A stretch of 64,000 bases of DNA. It comes from Phragmites australis (lineage: Eukaryota; Streptophyta; Magnoliopsida; Poales; Poaceae). The first letter of the stretch is position 1. Each line of letters begins with the position of its first letter. The stretch covers positions 3,226,501 through 3,290,500 of the forward strand of contig NC_084923.1 in the NCBI RefSeq assembly GCF_958298935.1, given 5' to 3'. This document shows positions 35,509-48,190 of the stretch, in pieces. The translations under genes and the position numbers were made by a program. The notes under the pieces are model-generated. The model worked only from the letters and a program-made list of their open reading frames with translations, had not been told where the DNA came from and ran no database searches.

Positions 35509-37880
35509 TTACTGTCGGGTCGGGCATGTCCTCCTGTCATGGCTAGGTTGTTTGCAAAGTTTGTATTTGCTTAAACTGTCAACAATATCTATTTTATCCA
35601 TGTCACCTTGCAGCCTTGTGAATCTAGGCCTTCTAGAATCCGTGTGTCGTGCTCGGGGATAAGGTACCCACATAGGCCTCTCAATCACTTTGTAGCTACT
35701 TTCGATGTTGAAGGACCGTATATTTGGAAGCCATGTGCTCCTCAATGCATCTATCATGAAGTACGGTACTACGTACTGGGATCCATCATTATCACCTATG
35801 TCCCTGCAGCAGCTAAGATATGCGAGCACATGATATGATGCAGTTTTAGCTTATTGCATGTGCACTTCACCTCGTGAGGCCCAAGTTGACATTGCTGCAT
35901 GGAGTCCCCTGCGCTATACCCTATGGTGGCACATAACCTCGAAGTCATTCTTGGCCATGTCGTAGATTCTCATTCGATGAAAGTATGCCTTGTTCTTCCT
36001 TCTGGATAAGATTGTTTCCACCTTAGGTGCGAACCGCCGTTCTATAGAATATGAGCTCAATGATGGCACACAACGGAAGGCCCCGTACTTCCTTTAGGAC
36101 ATTGTTGAACGCCTTTGCTATATTTATTGTCATGATGGTGTACCTAACATGGGATAAAAAAAATTTAGAATGCCTATTTGTATAAGATATTGTTCAATAT
36201 GATCATTTAAATTCTAAGTGCTAACCTAGCACTGTGAGTGTCATGGATTATGGCACATCGCTCCGCGGGCTTCCCCACTATCCACTGGCTAAACATAGCA
36301 CGTGAACGGCTAATGATAGTTTGTCCCCTAACTATTTACGTTCGCAGATGGTCCTCCTGTTCTTGTTGATCTATCATCATCTTGTGAGTGGTCTCATTTA
36401 ATTCTCTTCATATCTCGTTGAACTTCGCATGCTGGTTCTACAGACACAAACCTTCGAATTTCTTTACAAGAGACTTGCTACGGTATCTTCTGTATAGGTT
36501 TGCTCCCAAGTGGCGCATGCACCACCTTCTCTCCACATCAGGTCATGCAATGGAGTAGTTTGTGCTATCATGCAATACGTCCAACGCATGCAGAAGGCCC
36601 TTGTTGCGATCAGAGATGATGCAAACTCGTTCCCTATTGCCCACGAGACGTGTCCTCAACAAAGTGAGGAACCACAACCAGCTATCATTGCCCTCACTCT
36701 CAACCATTGCAAAAGCGAGAGAAATTATCTGATTATTTGCATCCACCGTCATCACTGTCATAAAGGTACCATAGTACTTGCCACTCAAAAATGTGGCATC
36801 GACGCATAGAATCGGTATGCAATATCTGAAAGCTTCAATGCATTATCCAAAGGAGCAGAATAACCTAATGAGGTATCCATCAGTGGTGCTGTATGACCCA
36901 TTCTCTAGTTTGATCGGCTCATCCGCCATCGCCCACTGTCTCTAAATTCATCATGGCAATCTTCTGCAGTAGTCTCGGAGCATAGTTATAAGACTCCTCG
37001 AAGCTTCTAAACAACATCTTCAACGCCTTCTGCTTCTCTCGCCATACGATGTGATAATTGGTTAGCATACCCGTCTTAGTCTGCATCTCCTCCATAATGG
37101 ATTTTAAAGACAAATAAATGTTCGCGCCAACAAAGGTGATGAGGAGTTGGGCTATGAACCTCGCATCAACGGTGTAGCTCATATTCCTAATAGCCTCTTT
37201 GCTGGATGTACGTGGGGTGTCTCTGCTGATCACAAAATAGTTCTCATATTTCGGCTTATGTGCTTGTACGAAGTAAGGACAAATCGGATGCTTGATACAC
37301 CTGACCTCATACTCCGTAGGGTTAGATCAGGCGCACTTGTGGTCTCTTCTTGTCATTACAGCATAGTTGCTAATAAAGTAGATGACCTTCCCCCTTTTAC
37401 GAAACTGTTGCTAGATCTGGATGTCCCTATTCTGGTATCCCCAGTTAGATAAGGTGTTATACTCAACGACGGTACAATCTAGCAAACCAGCATCACGAAA
37501 GTACTAGATCGTCCGACACCGATCATCATTGTCAGCATCTTCTTCATCCCCGCTACCACCGGCTTCATCATCCATGCATCCTGCATCTACATCAAAAGGG
37601 TCCACTCTAGTTTCCTCTTTACCAGAACTACTCTTCCCTACATGCCCTCCATCATCTTCATGCATCACCTGCTGGCCTCATCTTTCCACGGTAGTCACTG
37701 CATCACCATGCACCAGTCGTGGCACTATATTTACGTACACCCCATATCAAACTTCTCCTCCAATACCTTGTGTGAGTACAAAGCATATGCGATGTTCCTT
37801 CTCATCTCGAATAACGTATGGACAATAACCGAACTGTTTGGAGCAACCTATGACCGCACACCCTCCATGACAATAGTATA
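35509..37880 (-). pseudogene. MuDR/MULE transposase, inactive
   Basis: From 5' to 3' on the minus strand, the MuDR N-terminal domain reads KRGKVIYFISNYAVMTRRDH and PTEYEVRCIKHPICPYFVQA. The helix following is YHIVWREKQKALKMLF. The MULE catalytic domain has CVDATFLSGKYYGTFMTVMT with the first Asp, SLAFAMVESEGNDSWLWFL and VCIISDRNKGL with the second Asp, and RHLGANLYRRYRS. The C-terminal part has ERPMWVPYPRARHT and a zinc knuckle CKQPSHDRRTCP. In-frame stops occur before FRKRG, after RDHKCA and in the FG*CIEAF segment, so no active protein is made. No terminal inverted repeats were located. Confidence 0.85.
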
Positions 37881-39599
37881 GGATTGCTGTTTTACACGCA
37901 AAAGGGTCATAATATATGATTTCAGGTCATCTAAGTCGTTAGTTACCTCAATCGAACTCTTTATGTGCTGACAGTTCTGAATTGTTATGAGCCTCCCATG
38001 CAAAACTACGAGACATTCTTAATAATAAATATGGAAAGTCATAGCATATCTGCTAAGCAAAGGTACATCTAATAAAATTACTACTAAGTTATTTGCACAA
38101 TACACATGCTAAATATTTAAGTAATTAACAATGCTAATTAAATCATTATTATTGAATAAAAATGAAATAATTAATATTCAATATTGAATTAAAATATTAT
38201 TTAAACTAACATGAAAGTTATATGGAGCAAATATTCAATCTTATTATAAATTGACACTGCACTATTAATCTATTCATAGATTCTTTATGCTGAGTGAGTT
38301 GAGGGGAGTAATTGAGTCTACGGTGAGTACAAGACACCAAAAATATTCCTCTATTTTACTTCATAGCTGCTTCTTTTATTTAACTAAGGCTAGGAGTTCA
38401 TGTGTGCATCACTATTTTAATGGATTGTATTAAAAAAAACTAATGAAACCAATGCACACCACTATTAATTAAAAAAATCAATTTGATAATTTATCGGTGT
38501 ATTGTGATTTGAATCGAATCTTTCTGTCCAACCCAAGGTTTTTGACTAATCAAATTCGTGCTAATTACTATTATACAATCTACTAACCTAAGAAAATAAG
38601 TACTATTATACAACATCATGCTAATTACTATTGTACAAATTGACGCTAATTACTATTACACTAACTAAGCAAATAATCATATTCATATAATCAAACTAAG
38701 CAAATAATTGAATAAATGTAATTAAATAGATTAAACACTCTACTTACTCTAATTACTATTATTGCTGCAAATACTAATTAAAAACATAATTTAAGTACTT
38801 ATTGTATATCGTGTTGCTGCTGCTCCTCGTCTCGGGCTGATTCTCATCTTCTCGCGCTACTGTTACTCCTCACTTTGCGTTGCTTCTCCTCTCCTCCCTG
38901 TGCGCTACGCTGCTGCTATTCCTCACCTTGCGCTTCTGCTCTCCTCTCGTGCTAATACTACTCTTCAGAAGCGCGCTCTCATTTTATAGCAAAAAATGGT
39001 AGCGCGAGGATCACTAATTACCGGGGACGACAGAGACACGAAATGACGGTGAGATAACTCGACGTGACCGCATCAAAAGCAGAGACAAGATGTGACCGCG
39101 CAGCAGCCCATGCCATATTCGGTGTTTAAGGTGTCGAATACGATACTATTGTCCATATTTGATACTTATGGTCCGAGCCCACCGTTCCAAAGTTTTTTAA
39201 ATTTGAATATCAAATACGAGTATTAGATTTGTAAATATATCGATCCGTTATTTTTTAAACAAATACGGTGATATATATATTATCTATTTTTCTATTTTTA
39301 CCTATGCAACCGGAGCTTAAGATGAAAAAACATATGCTGTGTCTACATGGAACGAAAGGCACCAGGTCTTCCTTCCCACCCGAACCAGTCCACCTCGACG
39401 CGCCGAAGCAAGATCTCGAAACCCCACGGTTCTGACCCTTCTCTCTCCCGGCTCCTTCCTCCTCCGTGTCATCAACTCGTGATCAAACCGCTGCTTTCCA
39501 ACTTCCAAGCCATCAAGGCAGCAAAGACCCGTCCCTCCCCTTCGTCTCCGCACGCGGCGGGCGCCTCGCCACTCGTGCAGTGCAACCCAAAAGGCCAAG
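37881..39599. other. AT-rich spacer and kinase promoter
   Basis: Bases 37900-38820 are AT-rich and probably the 5' flank of the Mutator-like element. Bases 38820-38980 contain CTGCTCCTC(T/G)C repeats. Bases 39320-39599 are C-rich with the likely 5' UTR of the kinase gene. No other gene is seen. Confidence 0.4.
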
Positions 39600-42500
39600 A
39601 TGAGGAGCGGCAGCGGCGGCGGCCCGGCCGGGAGGCGGAGCGAACCCGGCGGCAGCGGGGACCTGTCTTGCTTCTCCGTGGACACCACGGCGTCGTCCGC
39701 CTCTGCGCGCTCCGTCAATAGCGGCCGCGGGATCTCCTTCCTGGACGCCTTCCGCTCCTGCTTCGTCCCCCCGGAGGCGCGCTCGCCGGAGACATCCTTG
39801 TCCGACGACTTCCACCCCTCCCACCAACGTACGTATACACAGGCATCTTATTTCTCCATTTCTCCACTGGTCTTGCATTTTTTAGGTGCCTATTTCAATC
39901 CAAGATGATATTTTTTGCCGTGAAAGTTAGTCCTTTTTATGTGCGTTTTTGGAAATATCTTTTCTGAACGGAAAATTTTGGAAATATCTTTGTTCGTCAA
40001 CTATTTCAGGTCAACGAGTACTATGGTACGACGACTTAATTGAGATGATAATGCTGGAAAAGGGCCATCGTGCGATGAACAATTTTCGAAATATTTTTTT
40101 TCTCCAGTTAGTACTGTCTTTTTTGTAAAAAGATTTGATCTTGATCTTTGATTACTTTTGCTTTTACTCATTACTCATTACTCATTTAGTAGCATGTCTA
40201 CAGCAATAAGATTATTTCTACACTGAGCTTTACTTTAATCGGACGTGTGCGACACTCTTCGCCTGTTTATACTCTATGGTTTTCTTATTTGTTTGTTTTC
40301 CATTTGTCACCCTTTGATCATGCCCCCCCGGACCTATCTCAGTCAATTTTTAATACGACTCACCATAATATAAGCAATCCCCTTTCCACAAGGTATCATT
40401 TGTCAATTTCCTCTCTGATTGAAAGAGAATTTGAGAATCTATAAATGGTGGTGAATTGTGCCCTACCCGTTTAGTTCAAAGTTCTGATGATATTAAATAT
40501 CTTACTGATGTAGACATAAGTTATCTTCAAATCAGTGAGGACCCAGAACAAAAATGACCAGGTGTCTATTAGGTTAGAGATTCAGATGTTACACTTGTCG
40601 GTTAGAGAGTGTTATATAGATCTGATACATATGATGAATTACTAAAAAGCGAAAAATTATATGATGTCTTGTGCACCTCCACCTTTGAAGGTGGGTCCGC
40701 CCCTGCCTGGAATGGGCATTGTTGAATTCATTGTGCAATACACGTAAAACACTTTTTACTATTTTTGCTACACGTGTTATTATATGTTTCGCTTCAGGTA
40801 CTTACCTCTGTTAAATCTGCAGTCTCACAGTCAGTAAGTTCACATGGTTCTAGCAGTGGAAGCACTTTTGGGAGCAAGCCATCAGGTAGAGGACTGTACA
40901 GTCCCATGCACAGGAATTCTTCAGATAAAGAGATCCCTGGCCGCACAAATTTCTCCTTGACAGAGATCCAGAAAGCAACCAAGAACTTCTCGCCAAACTT
41001 GAAGATTGGGCAGGGTGGTTCTGGGACTGTATACAAGGGTCAGCTCGCTGATGGTTCTCTCATCGCCGTCAAACGGGCCAAGAAGGTTTGTTCTTTTTTC
41101 TTGTGTTCTGTTGTGTAAGCTGTTTCTCGCTACAAGGCTATATGGGTTGTCTTTCTTTACAGAATGTGTATGACAAGCATATGGGTCGTGAGTTCCGGAA
41201 CGAGATTGAGACATTGCAACGCATTGAGCACCTGAATTTGGTTAGGTTTCTTGGGTACTTGGAGTTTGGTGGTGAGCAGTTGATAATTGTTGAGTATGTT
41301 CCCAATGGGAATCTTCGAGAGCACCTTGAGTGTAAGAATGCCGTGGTCCTGTGACCTGTCAATGTCTCGTTTGCAGTAGAAGTGCAATGGTTTGTATTAT
41401 CTGTGTCTTACATGAGGTTAGCCATATGCAGGTCTGAATGGTAAACTTCTGGAATTCTCACTGAGATTGGATATTGCAATTGATGTGGCTCATGCTATTA
41501 CATATCTTCATACCTACTCAGGTAATATGAAGTTCTTAACTTCTTATATCTTCTTTCAGCTGCATTTTGCTCCGTAATTTGCCAGATTAATTGGTATTTT
41601 ATTCCTAGATAGTGTCAGGACATGAATCTTTGACGTTCTAGTATGTATCTGCAGATTCAAAAAAATTCTTTAAAAGTTGCGTAGTTCAACGCTTCATTTT
41701 TATTCGGTTCAGAAATTATACTGTAGCATTCATAGTTAAAAAAGGTTGTTATGCGTTATGCTTGTCTACCTTTGCTGACTGAAACCAACATTGGATACTG
41801 CTGGAACAGCTATGGCAAGAATAATCAACACCTCATATAACAAATATTCAAGATTCATAATTTCTAATACGAATAGGAAAGCTGCCAATATTTAATTGGG
41901 ACTGAACTGTCCAACCCATAATTGGACCAGCAGAGGCGGCATGCTAACAGGGAAGAAATGATATCTCTATTCCAAATATTATTTTTTACTTGCTTCATCA
42001 TGTCCTTAAACAGTAGAAAGGAACAAACATTTGCTCTGTGAGAGTAATTCCCTCGTTAGTATGTCCATCTATTCCCATTTATTCCCCATTTGAATGGTAG
42101 TGCCTGGTAACCTGCTCTAATGCACTAGACTTCCTGCAATGAATGACACTGGATAAATGTCTGTTTCTTATTTTTGTTACTACAGTACATACACTCACAA
42201 TAGTACTGTGTGTACTATCTTTGATATTTTTACATGCTATGCATCCAAGACTTCTTCTATGAAAGAGAATATCTTGTAACTAAAACTGGAAGCCCCCTGC
42301 CCACAAATTTGTGACTAGCATTGAGCCAGGCCTCTAATTACAAGAGATTAAGCTAAAATTTCAGATATCCATTAGATGCAAGTTTCTATGCTAAATATCT
42401 TGAAGCAAAATCTGGATACTAAGAACTTAGGCTTTGTAGGGCTTGATCTGCGGATGGTGGGGTGCAGACTTCTTTTGTTGCATAGCTCTACATTTAAATA

Positions 42501-43264
42501 CAGAAATGTAACTTTAAAGAAATCAACTCTGAACATTGATCTAACCACTTGAATCATTAGCGATTTAATGCCGACTCAGATAATTTATCCATGCAGACCA
42601 TCCAGTCATCCATAGGGACATCAAATCCTCAAACATTCTACTAACAAACAATTGTCGAGCCAAGGTTGCTGACTTTGGATTCGCCAAACTTGCTCCAACT
42701 GATGCTAGCCATGTTTCTACCCAAGTCAAAGGAACAGCAGGCTATCTTGATCCAGAATATCTCAGAACGTACCAACTCAATGAGAAGAGTGACGTCTATT
42801 CCTTTGGAGTCCTGCTGGTGGAGTTAGTTACTGGGAGGCGCCCTATAGAGCCAAAGAGGGCAATCATTGAGCGTGTTACCGCAAAATGGGTTAGTTTCTG
42901 TCACTCTAAACATTATCTTTGCATCTCCATTGACTTCCATTATCTGATGAAACGGATAAAACACAGTTATGCAGTACAATATCTTAACAACCAGTATTCA
43001 AATCTGCTTCCTCCATGTACTATTGTACGGTCTGTATAGGCAATGGAGAATTTTGTGAAGGGCAATGCTATCCAGACACTGGATCCAAATCTGGAGGCAA
43101 CGGACGCAATCAACCTGGCAGTCGAAAAGATGTACGAGCTTGCTCTGCAATGCTTAGCTCCGACAAAGAGGAACCGACCGAGCATGAGGCGCTGCGCAGA
43201 GATCCTTTGGAGCATACGCAAAGATTACAGGGAGTTGGTTGTACCAACCTCGGCAATGAACTGA
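39600..43264 (+). CDS. Calmodulin-binding receptor-like cytoplasmic kinase (CRCK-type)
   Basis: Six exons (39600-39828, 40823-41085, 41163-41331, 41432-41521, 42597-42889, 43040-43264) give 422 residues with all frames kept. Residues 1-115 are Ser/Gly-rich with no transmembrane segment, so the kinase is cytoplasmic. The kinase domain has [13 protein letters not shown] (about 137-149), the ATP-binding Lys160 in [19 protein letters not shown] with catalytic Asp258, DFGFAKLAP with Asp276, [14 protein letters not shown] and [20 protein letters not shown]. These match the CRCK1/2/3 subfamily, which binds Ca2+/calmodulin near the start of the kinase domain and acts in stress signalling. The glycine loop has Ser in place of the usual Phe (GGSG for GGFG). 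The exon 1/2 junction is the weakest: a second in-frame open stretch (VLTSVKSA) precedes the chosen acceptor. Confidence 0.92.
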
Positions 43265-44923
43265 AGCAGCTCATCTGGAGTAATCAAAAGAAAAGGTGCG
43301 CTCCAGTTTGCCTATCTTCAAAGCTTGGCGCTATAGAGCACCCAATTGCTGGGATTCTTTCAGTTACGCTGTAAGTAGTTGTGACTGGGACTGATGGCCT
43401 TCTTAGATGTTGCGTGTATACTAGCTACCAACCAGAGAGGGTTTCTTAAAGTCTTCCTACGCAGTGTGCGTAAACGGTTGCTGTGAGCAAATAGACATGA
43501 ATATGAGTATATAATGGTGTGTGTATCTCGTAGGTTTTTTTGGTACTGGTAGATGTATTTCCCACGAAGTAAATGCATATTCTGTATGATGAACAATATT
43601 CAGTATCTGTATTTTATTTGCCTGGTGTTCATTCTGTGCCTCGTCTACGACACAGATGCGCAGAACTCACTGTTGTACTTTTGGAACGAGAACTTCCTGA
43701 CAAGCAGCTTATCATTAAAAGCTTCTACCTCTTGATGAATTTTCTTTTATTGAAAAGCAGGTCCAGTAAGCACCTGCTAAAAGGAGCTTATGCTTCTCCA
43801 GAAAAAGTCGGGAGAGACTGAGGGAAGCGCAATGCATGGCCTAGTGTCAAACACATCCTTTGCAGAGAAATCATGCTGAAGACGCAAACTGTGGAGTTTT
43901 TGGACAGCCCAATAGGCCTCATTGTGCCATGTAGTATTTCCTGGCACGGTAGGCCGAAGGATGCAGAACACTGTCATGTATACCGAGCTTGACTCCTCTA
44001 AGAAAAAGAGTATGGCTAGTTGGCGACAACGTGCCCGACAAGAGGTCACGCGCAGAACATGATGGCGCCGGCGCTAGCCGAGACCGAGCCCTCGCCGTCG
44101 CCGGTCTCCAAAACCTCCGTGCGTCTCCAAACCATCGGAACAACTAGCGACTGTGCGTTCGACGGCCGATTTTCCACCCTCACTACTCTTTCAACGCAGC
44201 GCTATTGTCTGCTGCCTCGAACGAGGCGCCGGCCCCATGCATGGTCTCGTCCTCGTCCCCTGTTTCGTGACATCAATTTGATCACGTATGGGCCGTAAGA
44301 TTGACGTGAAAAGTGTGGTAGAGAGTGTGCTATACGAAAATCTACGGGAGCATGCACGATAAGGCCACCGACCACGTTGATCAAAGCATCCCAACCTTGA
44401 CGCCGCCGACCCTCGTATCAACAGCGTCGCTAGCTGTTTCTTTGGAACGTGGTGTGGTGCAGGCAGCAGGCGCCGTAAGGGGCTGCCTAGGTCAGCCCGC
44501 GGGACAGCCGCGGCAGCTGGAAGCAGCCGCGCTCCCGGCCGGCCGTCGAGTTTCTCGCGCACAGAGCTACCAAGTGTACCAACTTGGGACAAAACGCGCC
44601 GTCGGACCACACCGCCACCAACCTCGCAATTCGGGGGAAGGAGGAGGCGAGGCGGCCGCGATTAAGGGGGCGGAGGAGGCGGGGCCGCGATTAAGGGGCG
44701 GAGGAGGCGGGGCCGCCGCCGCCTCGGGTGTAGGCAGCCACAGGGGCGGTGAGCGGCACGTACAGCGATGAGGGTGGAAGCCGAACAGTACCGGGAAATA
44801 ATACAGGGAGGGGTATTCGTTCTATTTTTTTTTTTGTTCTGGCCATAAAAGGTTATTTTTTCTTCTTCTCCTCCGGTAAATGGCTCAACTGGTTAAAAGA
44901 CGCCTCATGATATCCCCTCTAAC
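43265..44923. other. Kinase 3' flank and GC-rich spacer
   Basis: The 3' UTR of the kinase gene probably extends a few hundred bases. Bases 44000-44780 are GC-rich with several open frames on both strands; none resembles a known protein and codon patterns look random. Confidence 0.4.
44641..44720 (+). repeat. GC-rich tandem repeat, about 2.5 units
   Basis: GAGGAGGCG..GGCCGCGATTAAGG recurs starting at 44641, 44673 and 44701, giving units of 32 and 28 bp. It is noncoding as far as can be seen. Confidence 0.8.
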
Positions 44924-45655
44924 TAGGGGCAAAATTGGCTCGGAATTGGACATATATCACTCTATCCAAATTCTATTTCATATTTTTTTCTCGGTTAGAC
45001 ACGGATATTGTCGGACATGAATATGTTACAGATAGTATCGGTGATGAGTATGAATCGAATACATATAAAAAATGATGCAGTAACGGATAATTTTTTATCG
45101 GTGGCACACGAAAACGACTATTGACACGCTGTAATCATTTGGCATTCAACATGCCAAAAATTTAATCCTAACTATCCGATAACTATAGCAATATATGACA
45201 TCTTACGAGGAGTCTAACTAGCACATATCCGTATGGTTAGTACCCTAGCGACACAAGACTATTTGACACGCTGACATTACATAAACATCACACTAAGTAA
45301 CTAGAAGTATTAGTACCGAGTATTAAGTCATTGGCAGGTGGTAAAAAAAGAACATAGACCTCACCAATCATACACACCAGCTATTTTGCCTTGGAGTGTG
45401 ATGTGTACTAGGCAGGGCTGTTGAGTCATGAAAGCTAGATATCTGAAAGCTGTTATTTGAAACTATCCGAGAAAGACTCTGGTATATCCCAATCTGAGGG
45501 ATAATGACATAACAAAATTGTAACCGAATCCGATATGAACACTCGGAAACCAATGCCAAAACCGGCAAATATCCAAAAAATGTATAGTCAAATTCGATCC
45601 GAACCTGCTCGCTCGGTCGGTCAGCCGGTAATTATCCGATCCGATTTCACCCCTA
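44924..45655. mobile_element. Non-autonomous hAT (Ac/Ds-like) element, 732 bp
   Basis: The left end TAGGGGCAAAATTGGCTCGG and the right end, read inverted as TAGGGGTGAAATCGGATCGG, are diverged terminal inverted repeats of hAT type. They are flanked by 8-bp sequences CCTCTAAC (44916-44923) and TCTCTAAC (45656-45663), a target duplication with one change. There is no transposase frame inside. Both ends carry Ds-like subterminal CGGAT/TCGGA repeats. Confidence 0.85.
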
Positions 45656-47742
45656 TCTCTAACCAGTCCAACCCTCTTTTTAGGTGGTGCCCAACCGGTT
45701 GAAAAGGTCTGATACATAAAGTTTTGGTGTACACAGCGGCATAGGAACAAATATGAAGTTTTGGAGCAGTATAATATAGCCATCGATCTTTGAGTGGCAT
45801 ATACATAATGTTTTTTGGGCAAATGGCATAGACACAAACTTCTCATAAGAAAATTGGACGGCTCGGATTTCCGCAGGAAAGTCAGCGGTTCGTCCTCCAC
45901 AACATCCTATTAGCTGTTAGAATCCAAGGCCTCCAAACAAATTTATAAGGAAATTTAATATGGCAGCCATTCAAAAGCAACGTAGCAATTACAACAGCAG
46001 CAACCGTGTGGAAGGTGTTGCCAATGTTGACGAAGAGAAATCCGCACTAGAAAGTGCTGAGCTCTAGAGGAAGATTGCAGCGCCAAAGCTCAAGAGGAAG
46101 ATGGCTTTCTTGAAGCTCAAACAGATGGGTTCATGGTGGTGTAGATACATTTTTGAGAAAATGGCATAGATAGAAGTTTCCCATATATGTACCTATAGAG
46201 ATAACCATCGTGTATCCGTAATAGTTAAAAGAATGCAAACTATTTCGTATACGAGGGACTTGGTCATGTATGGGTTATTAGTCCACAACTCACACGTATA
46301 TATTAAATCACGGGCCACTCAGAAGATAGCTGCCCACATGCTCCACAACCTACATGCGGAATAATGTGCCGAAACAGGATCCAACACACGTCATACTGCT
46401 ATCTGGAAGTAATTAACCCACCATATCTTTCCCGAGGATATTAAAGTATATGCAATGGGTGATAAATGCATCCTCTTAAGGGAATGACTTGGAAATTAGA
46501 AATTCGAGTACTATACACGTCAGTTCATGCATTGCAATTATATATGGAAACACGAAGCAAGATCTCTTTTGCAAGAAAACTGAGCAAATTATGACGTAAA
46601 AACTCGAGGAATATGACGCAATTTTAATCATACTTGGTTTACAAATGCTTCTTATGTCCCTCGTAAGACCCAAATCACCGTAACAAAGTTCTGAGAAAGG
46701 GAAGGGCAATGTATTTGCACCCACCTCCAAACCGACTGTCCAAGCTTGTATATAGTGTCACCAAATTTGTTCGAAATGGAGAGAGGAAAATTAAAACAGC
46801 TGGACAAAAGGCAAGCACAACCAGCCAGACAAAAACCCCACGCCGCCCAGCTTCCGCCGAGAAAGGCAATTCTGTATGAGAGTGTAGATATACGGGTTAG
46901 CTGGTTCGTTTATTTTTTTTATCTGATATCTATTTATCCGACCATTAATTCTCTCATTTTTTCTATAATTTTTTTCAACTACTTCTTCAACACGAATCTC
47001 AACATAAATGAACTATCCTAATAGCCTATACGTCCATACGTCCATAAGTGCTAGTGAAATTTCCCCTTCCAGCTTTTGTCCACCCAATCGATCCTAAACC
47101 CTAGACTTTAGATTCACTCGCTCCGCCACTTGCCGGAGTCCTAATCCAGCCATGCGGACCTAACGGAATGCTTCAAGGATACTGGACCTGGTGTTCTTCA
47201 CCGTGCAGCTTGAGGCGCCGCCGCCTAAGGCTGTACTCCCGCCTCCAACGCTGTCGACGCCGCCCGCACGCTCTACCATCGTTGCTGCTAAAGACTCTAC
47301 TGTCCCGGCGAATACGCCTGTGGTGGTTTGCGCGCTGAACTGTCAGTGGACTGCGCATCACGATGCGCTCAATCCCAAGGTAGACTCCGTCCCAACACCC
47401 TAACCCTTGTCCAACTCTGTTGTTGCTATTTCCACCGTGGTTTCTGCTACTGGTTCGATGCGACCTGCATATCTCTCCTGCTTTTCGTGCCCTGGTTTGG
47501 GTTTTGGTGCTGGTCGTGCTCTCGCATAGGTTTAGTGTTTGTTTCATGCACCCAACTTGCCCCTGATGTTGCGATCAAGGCCGGTGATCGTGGAGTCGCC
47601 GGTAGGAGGTGGAGAAATTTGCAATATCGGACTTCTTTGTTATGCTTCAGGAGGTATCTGCGGGATTCTTCCGCTCGATATTCGGGTTGTGGATCTGCCG
47701 AAATGGAGCCCTTTAGCAAACATGACCCTCTTAGAACATGTA
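45656..47742. other. Repeat-rich spacer, unrecognised fragments
   Basis: Mostly AT-rich. Bases 47050-47740 are richer in GC and have a small open frame at 47191-47403 (PPPKAVLPPPTLSTPPARS) and another at 47539-47760 (GEICNIGLLCYASGGICGIL). I do not recognise either. The second ends where an LTR fragment begins, so a gene fragment truncated by insertion is possible. Confidence 0.35.
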
Positions 47743-48190
47743 TGTGATTTTAGTGATTAATGATGACATAGTTAATAGGACTAACTTGTTTATCAAGTAT
47801 ATGTCTTAGTAGGTCTTATGGATACAATATATGAAGAAGCCACCGAAATTGAACTCAAGAATGGTCAAATTGGACGAGTTCAAAAAAAATGCATTCATCG
47901 AATGGTTTGGTGCTCAGAAAGAAGAACTTACCGGATGATCCGGTACTCAGTGAAGTGTTTGACTTAGAGAAGAAAAGTGAAGATCTCACCGGATGGTCCG
48001 GTGCTTTGATTGGTGAACACACCAAAGCATTTTTCAGGAGCAAGATTTTCAGTACAGAAGAGCTTTGAACTCACCGGATGGTCCGACGATAAATAGAAGA
48101 ATACACCAAAGACTTCACCGGAGAATTTTCTAAAGTTTTTCAGAGGTGTGATAAGTTTTACGCACCGAATAATCTAGTGATCAGATGGGT
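47743..48190 (+). mobile_element. 5' fragment of the copia-like LTR
   Basis: It starts TGTGATTTTAGTGATTAATG, matching the start of the minus-strand LTR at 27065. It includes three ACCGGATG(A/G)TCCGG-type motifs at about 47932, 47979 and 48073. Homology stops near 48190, so only about 450 bp remain. Confidence 0.6.

Noticed and set aside
44878..44910. A-box-like TGGCTCAACTGGTTA next to the hAT element
   Set aside because: No B box at a suitable distance, even when the hAT insertion is mentally removed.
46020..46140. Short plus-strand frame starting at 45960 (MAAIQKQRSNYNSSNRVEGV)
   Set aside because: It stops after about 36 codons and resembles nothing; not enough to call a gene.
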